A stretch of 64,000 nucleotides of DNA, taken from the NCBI RefSeq assembly GCF_040802235.1, contig NC_133169.1, forward strand, positions 39,935,034 to 39,999,033, in the 5' to 3' direction. The notes beneath the pieces were generated by a model. The model had not been told where the DNA came from. It saw only the letters and a program-made list of their open reading frames with translations, and ran no database searches. This DNA is from Manis javanica. Taxonomy: Eukaryota; Chordata; Mammalia; Pholidota; Manidae. The translations under genes and the position numbers were made by a program. Shown here in pieces: positions 25,591-36,805 of this stretch; position 1 is the first letter of the stretch, and each line of letters opens with the position of its first letter.

Positions 25591-26080
25591 GAGTAGGGGA
25601 CAGACACTTGAGAGTTAAATATATGTAATCTAATTTGACAAAAATGTCTAGGACTCAATGATTTATGAAGAGAATTTATATAAAAGAAATGTGAAATTAA
25701 AATGGAAGATAAAAATTCTAAAATAATAAGATACTTAACACTGAATAAAATAACATGTTAAACATTTGACATTATTAATTTTACTATTATAATATACTGG
25801 CATATACCTGTTCAGGTTAGGTGAATTATGAATAATATATGAAAATTCTGGCTATGTGAACTCATTCATTAAGTTTCATGCAACCAAATCTAAACCTTTT
25901 TTTTAAGTTAACAGATTTTATGTTTCAAGTAGTTTTAGGTTTATAGCAAAATTTAACAGAAGGTACTGTGATTTTCCATATATCCAGTCCCACATGACAC
26001 ATTATAACCAGAGCCCACAGCTGACATTAGAATTTACTTAGTGTTGTTTATTCTGTAGGTCTGGACCAATATATAATGGC
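25591..26080. other. Unassigned AT-rich DNA
   Basis: No gene or repeat recognised. Confidence 0.4.
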
Positions 26081-26640
26081 ATGTATTCATCATGATAGAA
26101 TCACATGGAGTAGCTACACTGTCACAGGAATCCTCTGTGCTCTGTCTGTGGGTCTCTTCCTCCCTCTAACCTCTGGTAACCACCAGTATTTTTATTGTCT
26201 CCATAATTCTGCCTTTTCCAAAATGTCATATAGTTGGAATTAAACAGGATGTAGCCTTTCCAGGCTGGCTTCTGTCACTTAGTAATGTGGGTAAATGGTT
26301 CCCCCATGTCTTTTCATGGCTTAATAGCTCATTTCTTTTTAGTGCTGAATTTAATATTTCATTGTCTTGATGGGCTACAGTTTATTCATTTACTTACTGA
26401 AGGACAGCAGTGGTTGCTTCCGGTTTGGGCAATTATGTATAAAGCTGCTGCAAACATCCGCATGCATGCTTGTGTGTGTACGTATGTTCTCAGCCCCTCT
26501 AGGCAAAATCACAGAGTATAATTATATGGTAAGAGTATGTTTGCTTTTACAGGAAACCACCAAATGGTCTTCCAAAGTAGGAACTCTTAAAAAAAAAAAG
26601 AACTTGAAGAATATTCTAAACATTTCCATGGGTCATTAAA
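26081..26640 (-). mobile_element. Ancient L1M 3' end (antisense)
   Basis: Antisense L1 3' region: the usual order of blocks for an old L1M/L1ME type, including the 'aataatccattg'-equivalent near 26340-26370 and the 'gctgctgcaaacatc' block at 26440-26458. Decayed; the overlapping 78- and 90-codon frames are not genes. Confidence 0.55.
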
Positions 26641-27149
26641 AACAAAGGCCAGCACTTAAAAAGACTCTTATGTGTCACATGTATATACTTGTCCAGTTCT
26701 TTTAATAGACTAATCATAGACATCAAAAACTAATACCACACTTTGCCAGATAATAAGTCACTTCAGAAAGTGGTGGAATAGCTCATTTCATCCATGCAGA
26801 GGAGACTAACATTTAGAATTTACTTTTCTTGTTTAAAATTCATAGGTCTGCACTCCAAAGATTTTTTTCAGAGCCTATGAAGAGGCTATGTGTATGTGAA
26901 TAATGTGAAGCAAACAACTGAATTTCACAAATTATTGAGAACAAGTGTTATGCTGATACAATGGGAAGTTATAAGCTGACTCATACTTGGTTTATGGATT
27001 AGAGATTCTGCAACTTGCTGGAAGGGTTTAACACAAATCATGCATTGATCACTTTTATTTATTCCATGGTCATTACCCCTGATGTACAACCTGGCAGAAG
27101 AGGGGACTGCACAGGCTGTGACTAAATCAGACACCATTCCTACCTGACT
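26641..27149. other. Unassigned DNA
   Basis: Nothing recognised. Confidence 0.35.
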
Positions 27150-27335
27150 GCCTGACAAACTTGTGGTGTCCTAAAAAATCACTCAAATGCTACCTCCTCT
27201 CTGAAGACTTCTGGCATCTTTTTATCTTATATTTCTGTCACGTGTCTTCAGAAACACTTTGTACTTACATCTGTTTACCCTCGTCTCATGGCTGTGGTTG
27301 TCTGGTTGCGTGCCTGTGTATCCTCACACACAGAA
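27150..27335 (+). mobile_element. L2 fragment (probable)
   Basis: The block 'TCAAATGCTACCTCCTCTCT' at 27183-27202, followed by a CTTC-type run, is characteristic of the L2 3' region. It is short and diverged, and the orientation is tentative. Confidence 0.45.
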
Positions 27336-28759
27336 ATCTCTGAAATTGTCACGCCATGAAGAGAAAGAAAAGTGACTGATGTGTTTTGCTGCATTATGAT
27401 CTGACAAATTGTGAAGAACCCAGGAAATATCAATACCTTGCCTGTTTTCTGATTACAAAGATTCTTAACCTTTTGAATGAATGGTAACTGAAAGTGATTT
27501 CTTAAGAACTATCCATCAAAGTGATTGTTCCTAGTTTGGTCATTCAGATTCAATATCAGTTTAAATGGATTGTCCATTTAAAAAATATTCTTTATTTGCT
27601 CCACTGCTTTATGATATCCATGTATTGTTTTTTAACAGCTTACCTCCTTCATGGCATACTTCAAAACTTTTTTCATTCTCATATCTTTTCCAACTAAACT
27701 TTGATATCGCAGAAAGAATTAGCTTCTAAAAGGAAGAGCCCTATTTACCCACTGGTTGAGTCCAGTGCTTTACCCAGAATTCAGTAATTGTGACTTATTG
27801 TTCATTTGAATTAACTATACATTTAACATTAAGAAAAATCTAAGAACACTTTGGAAGGAAATATTTGTGCAAGGATTCCTAATTCTCTTAAGAAGTATGT
27901 GTGTATTAAAAAATGTTCTCTCTCCATTTTCTTTTGTTACTTTAAGAAATGTAGAAATGTTTTCCTCAAATGAAGCTGGGTGTGAGATAAGGTTTACAGG
28001 AGAGAGATGTTTGTTTCTGCTGGGGATTATTTCCTATCTGTGTCCCTTACTGAATCTGTGTTAAGAAACAGCATGAATATCAAATCTTCACTGGAAAATT
28101 GGGGTCAAAATCTACCTAGACCTCCTCTGAATAAACACTAAGTTCTGTGATTATATATAGACTGAGCAGTTGCTGGGAACTTACCGTGCACTACAGAAAA
28201 CATTATACTTTATAAGATGCTTGCCACACATCACATTTTGCAGTTAAAAAACAATAACCTCTTGTCAGATGCACATACATAGGTGACCCTTAAATTTCAA
28301 AGCTAAATTGTGGGGGATGCAGCCTGGAAATTGCTTTGATCTTCTACACATGATATTATTTTTCCCAACTGATTTTAAATGAGACAAAACCGCGGTGAGG
28401 GAGTGCTAACATACCACCAAACTGATGCGCATAGAGTGCTATTCTTCAAAACCAGAACATAAAGGTTATGATCTATGAAGGCTTACAGAGAAGTCGACAG
28501 TCAGATGTAGATAGACAAAGTCATGGAAAAAAGGAAACATTGTTTTATTTCATCACTAGGCATAGAAGCAGAAGATCAGAGCTGGAAGGAGTCTCCGAAA
28601 GACAGCTCCACCCCTTAATTTACAGAAAAGGACACTGAAGACAATGGGAATCAAGAATTTCCCTACGGGCATTTGGGAAGAAATGAAAGAGCACGAGTTT
28701 AAAGCCTTGAAGTCAATATCATACGTAAATACAATTACAACGCCTGGCTCTATTTTCCC
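27336..28759. other. Unassigned DNA
   Basis: A MIR-like segment may lie at about 28140-28300, too weak to define. No gene seen. Confidence 0.35.
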
Positions 28760-29010
28760 CTTTTGTCTTTTCACTGCTGTACAAGGTTTCATAAGAGAGT
28801 TATTAAGAATGTGTTCTCCCGGGTGGAACTTCCTGGGTATGCGGTGTATTCAGTCACCTAGCAGCTGGGTAACCACAGGCAAATTGCAGGATTTCCCTGT
28901 GCCATGAATTCCTTCTGTGTAAATATGGATTGAAGCAGAACTTTTATCACACTGTCACTGTAAAGTAAGTAAATTAATACACACAGAAATGCTTAGAAGA
29001 ATACATGGCA
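28760..29010 (+). mobile_element. MIR SINE (probable)
   Basis: Core-like features: a 'GCTGGGTAACCACAGGCAAA' block at 28863-28882, a region resembling the MIR 'CTGTAAAATGGG' segment near 28915-28930, and an end resembling 'CATGGCATATAA' at about 29004-29015. Confidence 0.55.
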
Positions 29011-29666
29011 TATAAGACATGCTAATGCAAGTCACCTATTAATATTATAATGTCTATTATTATGATTATGATGTCCCATCTCTTGGCATTTGCCTACATA
29101 TAAAGTGACCAGTGCTCTTCCTTGCTGTCTTGTTTCTCACATACAGGTAAATAGAGTAAGAACATTTATCTGTCACCTCTTGTGTACCAGAGATAAAATC
29201 AAGGCTGTCAAACTGAAATGAAACCTGAAGGTAGTCTGATAAATTAATTCACCGAATACTTATAGTTGCTAATGGTTTCATGTATTTCACCTGCCACATA
29301 CAGGTTTCTTTTTAAGAGTAGTTCTTTTAAGTATTTAAATAGGAAGGGAAATAAATGTATGGAGAAATACAGGATACTGCGTAGAACCAATAGGATGTAT
29401 ATTTTGGTGCATGTTAGGATCTTCTGTAGCTGGCAGGTTGCTCTTGCCTTCTGCAAGTAAAACTGTTACAAACGGGCAATAAACAATTTACCCAAAGATT
29501 CTGACATGGGACTTCTAGTTTAATATGTCAACATTTGACCAACCTCAAAATTAGAAAAATCCAATTCTGTATGATCAACTAAGAAGTTTATAAAACAAAA
29601 GTAATTTGTAATTGGGAACACAAAATTGACCCCAAAAGTCTTTGTGTATATTGTATATTTTCTTGG

Positions 29667-29710
<44 letters not shown>

Positions 29711-31054
29711 ATGTGGATAGTCAAACACACACATATTTTCATATGTAGTCGAACACAGAAGAGAAATTTTCTTACATTGAACATGCAAAGTGAAAAGGGG
29801 TGCTTCATTTTAAAACATACTTATTTTTATAGGTACAGAAATACAGAAGTTCATAACGTTTATATTTCAATAAATATTTCATTGAAATTGCTTTTTTGGA
29901 AACATTCTCTTATTTTCTCTGAAGGCATCAGGGAAATAACTGTGCTATAAAATAATGAAAATCTAGACTGCATTTATAATATTTTCAGAGTCATTTAACT
30001 TTTTTCTTATATGGTTAAAACATTTTCCTTAACTCCAAATTGAAAAAGCAAACTAAGTGGAAGTCCTTAGTGTTTTTAACCCTTTTTGTACTTGACTGAT
30101 GTTTTTGCATGCAAATGACTAAGTGGCAGTAAGAATAGGACACCCTCTGAATTATTAAGCTTTAAATATCACACCAAATGACTTAAATGATAAATTCCAA
30201 GTCATAGTAAGGTGACAGGACTGAGAATTTCTATTTAAAACCTGTTTGCTTTAACAAGTCTAAAAAGACTGCAGTCTTTGGAGTGGGAAATAGGGAGAGA
30301 GATGATCAGCAGAGGAATGTTAGAAAGAGCTAAACATTGAAGTAAATAATGGCAGTTTATTTAATCAGAATCTAGAAGAAGGGAACTTTACACAACAGAC
30401 AGTGACTACCTCCATTTCATTGGCAAAATGATCACTCTCTTAAACGAGGAGGTATTTAAATTGGTAATCATAAAACTCATTTTTTCAAATAGTTTTCACC
30501 AAGCATGGAATTTAGTTCATCTGCATTCCCATGATATGATACATTAGCCAGGCCAAGACTGGTATACCAGCCCGTAGGAGAGTTACCGTTCCTGTCGTAT
30601 AAAGTGGCATTTGCTTTTCTTCATAATTCTTGAGAGCTCAGCTAATGTGATTGGAACTCTGGGAAAATGCTGTGCTCTGTTTGCAGACACACATGTTTTA
30701 AGCCAGAATCAAAATTATGGAACACTCGTCAAGGTGAGACCATAATATAGTTCTTCTGGGACAGTCACCTCTTCTTCCACAGGGGATCTAAGATCTCCAT
30801 TAACTGGATGCTTGGTTGTTCATTAGTTGTTTTTGAAATACTGCAATTTAAGTTTTTGAATTGCTACCAATAACAATTATGTATGATAAACACCAATAAC
30901 CAGAGTATGAAAGGTTGGCTGCAAAATTTCAGTATCAATAAGAATAATAACAATAAAAGACAATCAACACTAAGGACTTTACAGGGATTATCTCATTTCA
31001 TCTTCAGGACAGTGTTTGAGAAGAATATTATTACTGCTGTGAATTTTTTTTTAA
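29011..31054. other. Unassigned AT-rich DNA
   Basis: Contains the GT repeat at 29667-29710 and a small MIR-like piece near 30965-31030. No gene recognised; frames over the GT repeat are artefacts. Confidence 0.4.
29667..29710. repeat. (GT)n microsatellite
   Basis: About 20 dinucleotide units with one interruption near 29672. Confidence 0.95.
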
Positions 31055-31700
31055 AGAGAGCAAGTGAGAGGCTTTTATTTAGAGATAATAGGAGAGGACA
31101 GAGCTCCTGGCTCACACCAGGAGGCAACAGACAAGAGAGCCCCGGGGTGGTGCTTGTCTAGGGATTTTACAGGCAGTTGAGAGGCAAAGAGCTAGGGATG
31201 CACACCTGCTAATTGGTCCCAAAATGTTTATCTTTGAAGAGACATTAAGTTTCTTATTAGTCTTCCTGGTTATTTACAAGAAATTTACTGCTCTGATTTC
31301 CTCCCAGGATAGCAGCTTTCTGGTCTGGGAGCATATCAATCAGAACTGCCTGCTTTGCTCCCAAGGTGAGCTGAGTTACCATCTGTGAGTTACCGTCTGT
31401 TAAAGAGTATGTGAAGAAACTTACTTTTTAACTAATTGGGTTTTAAAATGCAACCTTACCTTCAAGATGGAATCCTTCTTATTTTCTTACTTGTTTTGGG
31501 CTTGCTTGTTAAATTTCCCAGGGGGCAAATCACCTGACTAGGGCTGGAGGAAGAAAGGCAGCGCCTGGGTAAAGTCAGAAGAACAAGCTGGCCCCCCGCA
31601 GGCCAAAGCAAATCTCACAGTGGATTTGTTCTTTTGTTTTGGCTTTGTTTTATCTGGAGTCCCTTGCCCTACTTTCTAAACCCATGGGCCCTGTCTCGTT
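31055..31700 (-). mobile_element. Candidate solo LTR (class I type)
   Basis: In minus-strand sense, a purine-rich run that resembles a polypurine tract (about 31700-31720) is followed by about 640 bp with LTR-like composition, ending near an AATAAA (tttatt on the + strand at about 31075). The precise ends and duplication were not found, and no family is recognised. Confidence 0.4.
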
Positions 31701-33039
31701 CCCCCCTCTACTTATTAGAGGGGGAATGAGTTAGAGAATGAGTTACTCATCTTATTCAGCACTTGATACAAAGTCTCGAATCTGGAAGCTTGATAAAGAT
31801 TTGTTGGATTGAGTCGAAAAGCATCCAAGATCATTAGGTCTATGAACTGAGTGAAGTGAACTAAAAAATACTTTCAGTAAAAATAAGTTCTAATAAGATT
31901 TCTGTGCTCTTGAAAATAACCAAAAAGTTAAGATATTGAACCCTGGAAGTCTTTCTAACAGGTACAATATTTTCTCCATTCCTCTATATAGAGTGAGTGG
32001 CACTAAAACAGTTTTTAAAAAGTGTTTAAATATAGTTTTAAAAGGAGTTTAAATAGAGTTTAAAAAGTTTAGAGTTGTAGGCACTAAAACAGTTTTTAAA
32101 AAGGATTTTGAAGAACTTTCAATACTTCTAAGTCTCATTAATGTTTCTCTGTATTTTTCATTTTGTTTCTCCATAATTCAATACACCATTTTAGATAATC
32201 AGGTATAAACTAACTTATTATAAAAAGAAAAGAATATAAATACCCATTTATTAACAGATGATATGGTATTTTCTTATGAAATGGCTGAGACTGACAGCCC
32301 TGTTAGGTAATTAATTCATGAAGAATGCAGATGAACTATTTCTAACATTTAATTATTTCTAATAGATGCTTCCTGATATTAAATATTAACTTTAATTTTA
32401 ATTTTGTTGGTGGTATTATGGAGTGTGTCTTGCATACAATTTATCTGCTTGGTGCAACAAGGATTTAGTTTTGACAAGCATTCTATGGGAGCTTAACTGA
32501 GGCAGCAGTGTGGATATAACAATTTCAATAGTTTTTTTCATTTGGAAAATATACCTGGCTAATGGTATATGACCTAGAATTTTATAACTTTTATCATAAA
32601 TTCATCTGGGCATTTAAGCAAATTCTGGTCAATTACTTAAGGGTAATATGATCCTGTACTTTCCACATCTGCATAGGGTTGATATGGTCTTCAATTCTGC
32701 CCAAGCTTTGGCTGGCTTGCAGATTTCTGGAGGGATCAGTGGTCTCAACTCCAGTCGGTAGACTGTTGAGCGGTGTATATAGTATATATAATAAACATGG
32801 AAGAGCAGCTTTCCATTCCCCAGCCATCCTATCTCACCCAAGACTCCGGTGTGAGAAACCACATTTAAAGTGGATGGCTTGAAACAGTTCTCCTTGTGCT
32901 TATTCAGACCAGCATAGGGCAAGACTGGCATTCTCAGCCACCAGAAGCATACTTAAGCTCCCTTGGTGACATGCCACTAGCTCCTGCTGGAGGTTAGACT
33001 GAAAGAAGTTCCCTTAAATTAGTACTTAAATATACAACA
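31701..33039. other. Unassigned DNA
   Basis: AT-rich. A short internal tandem pattern (about 32000-32105) repeats the motif aaaacagtttttaaaaag with variations. No gene seen. Confidence 0.4.
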
Positions 33040-33480
33040 TGGCTATTTTGTGGGGTGGATCCAATCCCTTTACTGTCGGGGCCCCTCCCTGCTGTCTCCC
33101 TCTTCAAACCTACCGAAAAACCCCAAGCTCGGAGCGTGCCAGGGAGGGGGAAGCGGGTGGGAAGCCTCCGAGCTCCTCCCTCTGGCCTGGGCAGCGGGAC
33201 AGCCAGAGGGCCTGCGGGGGCGGGCGGGCAACTCCACCTGCGGAGGCAGCGGCGCTGGCGGGGGATGCGTGGGCACAGGGGCCGCTGGGACCTGTCAGGG
33301 AGTGTGCAAGGGTGGGTGCCGAGCCTGGGGCCTGGGACAGTGTCTGGGACGACAGCCTTCTACCTGCTGGTGCCATTGCACCTGTCTGGCTGTTTACTGC
33401 AAGGCCCAGCCTCCATATCTTTCTTTCCATATTTTTACTTTCATTTCCACACCTTTTATTTACATAGACCACCAGGATAA
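33040..33480. other. GC-rich, CpG-containing block
   Basis: GC-rich DNA, densest at about 33130-33345, with repeated GGGCGGGC-type stretches and frequent CpGs, standing in AT-rich DNA. All three + frames and two minus frames are open for 68-155 codons; that comes from low stop density, not from coding. No family is recognised. It could be an orphan CpG island or a GC-rich retroelement fragment. Confidence 0.45.
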
Positions 33481-34596
33481 ATTCCCTCCATGTTTAGAAC
33501 AACAAAATAAGACTTAATTAAGCAATCACTTTGTTTACTTATTATAGACAGTTTGGATTGCGCCCCTCCGCGGGTTTCTCCTTCTGATTGCCTGTGAATA
33601 TGTGAGAGTGCAGTCTTTGGCTCATACATGAAAACATATGGGCCATTACGGCATGATTTGAAAGCATTAACTGGACTTCATTTTATAGAGCTGTCATATT
33701 TTAAAAATTATTAAAGTTAATTTTTTAAATCTTCTTGCATGTGATACATGTTTAAGGTGATGTTTTTCCTGGATATGCACATAGGATACACAGTCACGTG
33801 ACATGATACCCTTTACACTCTGCCAAATGATTTGACCACCAAGTTCTGATGAATCTTAACTCCCTACCCTCAACCTCTGCAAGAGGCTCTCTGAGGCATC
33901 TGGATGGATTCTCCACCATGCCTTCTGAAGTTACTACCGAAAGGTGGAAAGACTTATGATCAGGGGCCTCCTAGAAACTTTGGAGCTTCTCTCTCATTTG
34001 CTAGATGTTAATTCTGAGAAAGAAGTTAAGGAAGGAAGGCAAAAGTGATTTGCATTCTGAAAAATGCATTTCTAAGACATTCGGTGAGCAAAGCACATTA
34101 TTCCCAGGCTAGAAACTACATATACTTCAGACAAACCCGAAGGAGAAGCAGAGCTGTCCACAGCCTGGTCTCCAGGACTCATCAGTTCTCACATGCAGCG
34201 CTGATGAAATCCTGACCCAGTGTTCACATTACCTGCGGTTTTGCAGTCACACGCTTTCTCAAGATAACAGTAACAGTATTGCCATTTTCAAAACCAAAAT
34301 CCATGAATAAAAATCAAATACTCAAAATCTATCTGCCATTTTAAAAATGTATGATCATGGGTGAGGGTTGCAAATCATGACCTCCCTGCAGGTGTGCCGG
34401 CAAGGTAATGAAATCTGTGAACTTGGCAGAGTTTGCCTGTGGTTAAATGGAAAGGGTGCAGGTATGATTTCTTCAGCTGATTGATGCCATCTGAAAATAA
34501 GAGCACTAATGTGTCTGATTATCCTGCCAGAAATTGGCAATGTTTAAAAAAAGTCAAATAATTTTACTAGTTTAAAAATTAAAGTGCTATGCAGGC
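33481..34596. other. Unassigned DNA upstream of the provirus flank
   Basis: No gene or repeat recognised. Confidence 0.4.
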
Positions 34597-34847
34597 TGAA
34601 AGGAAAGGAACGACACACAGCAGCAATTCACCAGAGAAATCCGCTTTATTAGGGAAAGGTGCTGGGTTATATAGGAAGGGGCATGGGGTGATTGTGGTGT
34701 TACTTCTACGGGGCTGGTGGCTATTGGCTAGGTGCTGGGATTGGGAGGGGGGCGAGAGGTGATTGGGCTTCAGGTGGCGCCGGCGGGAACCGAGGACCCC
34801 CAAAGAGAAGCCGGAAGTTCGCCATCTTACTGGTGGGGGGCCCTTCA
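34597..34847 (-). repeat. Provirus 3' LTR
   Basis: 251 bp, the near-identical partner of the 40984-41233 LTR. It keeps an AAGATGGCG block (YY1-like, at about 34817-34834), which in the 5' LTR has a G-to-A change (AAGATGGTG). Confidence 0.93.
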
Positions 34848-34865
34848 TTCCCCCCTTTCTCCTCT
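34848..34865 (-). other. Polypurine tract
   Basis: In sense, AGAGGAGAAAGGGGGGAA directly abuts the TG of the 3' LTR, the expected plus-strand primer for retroviral DNA synthesis. Confidence 0.88.
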
Positions 34866-35055
34866 ATGGGGATGTGGACGTTGCTTTCTCTCTTACTGCT
34901 TCCTGCTGAATGGGGGCAGAGAATGGAGTGAGGGCTTGAGTATTGGGAGGAAAGGGTTGATGGACTCCCCACAGTAAGGACGAGTAGATGTGGACTTCTT
35001 CAGGTTGGAAATCAATGAAGGTTCCCTGTAACCATAGGTCAAGGACTTGTTGATT

Positions 35056-36411
35056 CTAATGGTGCCAAGAGGACACGGGTGCCAGGAACCAGGCTTCTGC
35101 GGCCATTGTTTCTAGGAACAGTTTCCAGCAGAGAGAGGGGTCCATCTCAGCATGTGGTGAGGAGGTTACATGAGGGTGAGGGATCTTCTGTGGCCAGAAG
35201 CTGATAGTTCCTGAGTAAAAGCTGGTTGAAAGATTAGAGATTTTTCTGACTTGGAATTTGATGAACTTTATTATACAGGGTAAGAAGAGACAGGTGAGAA
35301 GAATGATTATTATGGGGCCTGCAATGGGCCAGAGCCAGGTAAGGAGGAGGTTTGTTAGTATTGAAGAGAATGGGTTGGAATTGGAAGCAGAGTGGAGGCT
35401 GGAGGCAAGGTCGGTGAGTTTGGTAATCTCAGTTTCTACAATGCCGGATTTGTTGATGTAATAGCAGCAATCCTCTTGAAGGAAGATGCAGGTGCTGCCC
35501 TTCTCGGCTGTAAGCAGATCTAAGGTCCGCTGGTTTTGAAGGGTGACTTTAGCTAGCGAAGTGACTTGTCTTTGGAGAGAGGCTAGGGAATTGGCAGTGG
35601 ATGTCAGGGCTCCCTCAAGTTTGGTGTTGAGATCTTTAATTGCCCATAGAGAGTGACCCAAGGCTCCTCCCGAAAACCCTGCCCCAATGGCTGAGGTGGT
35701 TAAAGAGATACCGACCATGATGGGAAGGAAAGCAGCCCTTTTTGTGCGTGAGGGCAAGGGAGTTTGGAGCTCAAGAAATTCTGCCATGCTGTAAAGTGTA
35801 AGCTGTGGGATTAGGGTGACGAGAATGCAGGGTGTATCGGAGTTGGGAGGCAGTGAGTTGAAAAGGCTGCCATTACACCAAAAGAAGTGTCCCGGTTGCA
35901 TAAAAGTCTTAGAGCCAGAGGTAGGGGTGTAGATAGAGAGGCAGTGAAGTGCGCTGGAAGGGGGTGGAGTCCAGCCTACACAGTGGTGGATGGTGAGATT
36001 ATCTGCGTATTCTGGTTCCCATAGGGGTTGTCCTTCTGCATGGAAGGAGTAGTTGGAAATATCGAGGGGCACAGCAGCCAGCAGTGGGCGCTGTAGTGAT
36101 GCACACAAGAAACAATTGGCAGTGTTGAGGGTGTGGTTGAGAAAGATGGTGGTGTCTTGAATGAGCTGTAACCAAGAGTAGGAGGAATAAGAAGATGAAG
36201 AGGCGCCGTCAAGAGTTTGGATAAAGACTTTTTTGGAATGTCTGATATGTGATGCAACTTGAGAGATCTGGGAGTGAGAGGGAACATACTCTCGAGAGAT
36301 ATGAAGGGTACTGTGGGGGGTCGAGGACCCCCCTGTAGTAAACTGTGGCTGTGACTCCAGCAGCCCATCAAGAGTCCCAGGGATCTGGGATTGATAAGGA
36401 GAATGAGCCAT
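35056..36411 (-). pseudogene. Retroviral env, C-terminal 451-codon open frame (SU end + TM)
   Basis: Long uninterrupted frame covering the end of the surface subunit and the entire transmembrane subunit of a class I envelope glycoprotein, which mediates membrane fusion. Features by residue: CXXC at 100-103 (CFLC), furin-type site RTKR at 222-225, hydrophobic fusion-peptide-like segment from 226, heptad-rich region about 255-300, immunosuppressive-domain-like segment at 291-307, CX6CC (C308, C315, C316), membrane anchor about 350-384 and a roughly 65-residue cytoplasmic tail. It lacks signal peptide and N-terminal SU, which sit upstream in another frame, so the start at 36411 is only the first Met. 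The frame is classed as a broken env. Confidence 0.85.
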
Positions 36412-36487
36412 TGGGATAATTCATGAAGCGGTTGGAGGAGTAATACTGTGGATACTGGGAGTTACCCATGTAGTGAATGGTGCAAGA

Positions 36488-36805
36488 CTAGTAGGGACAT
36501 CCCCTGTAAGTGTCTTGCCATCGCCTGCAATAGGCTTGTCTTTGGTCATAGAGGAAGCAGAGGTAGGGAGAATAAGGGTAGTTGCTAGTGAACACTTCGG
36601 TGGAGGGAGGAAAGTGGAGGTATAATGGCTCAGAGCAGCTTTTCAGAGGGCAGTCTGATGTGGCAATGAGGGAAGTAACTTTTGTTTGATGCTGTAAGTT
36701 TGTCTGACTTTGAATCGCCATACAAAGGAGGCTGGGGTGGCGGGGAAGACAATAGGAATGAGGGAAAAAAAGCGAGAGAGCAGTAAAGGAGGAAAAAGTC
36801 ATCAT
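36488..36805 (-). pseudogene. Retroviral env, N-terminal surface subunit fragment
   Basis: A 105-codon frame opening with a hydrophobic, signal-peptide-like N-terminus and later a Cys-Phe-Leu-Tyr-Asp-Gln block that is typical of the ERV-F/H-like surface subunit. It ends at TAG (36488-36490). The rest of env continues in a different frame from about 36411, so env is broken by one stop and one frame change. Confidence 0.72.

Noticed and set aside
29575-29950. His-Thr and Cys-Val repeat proteins
   Set aside because: Translations of the GT microsatellite.
33039-33517. Three 140-155 codon frames
   Set aside because: All three + frames are open together because the block is GC-rich; none has a family signature.
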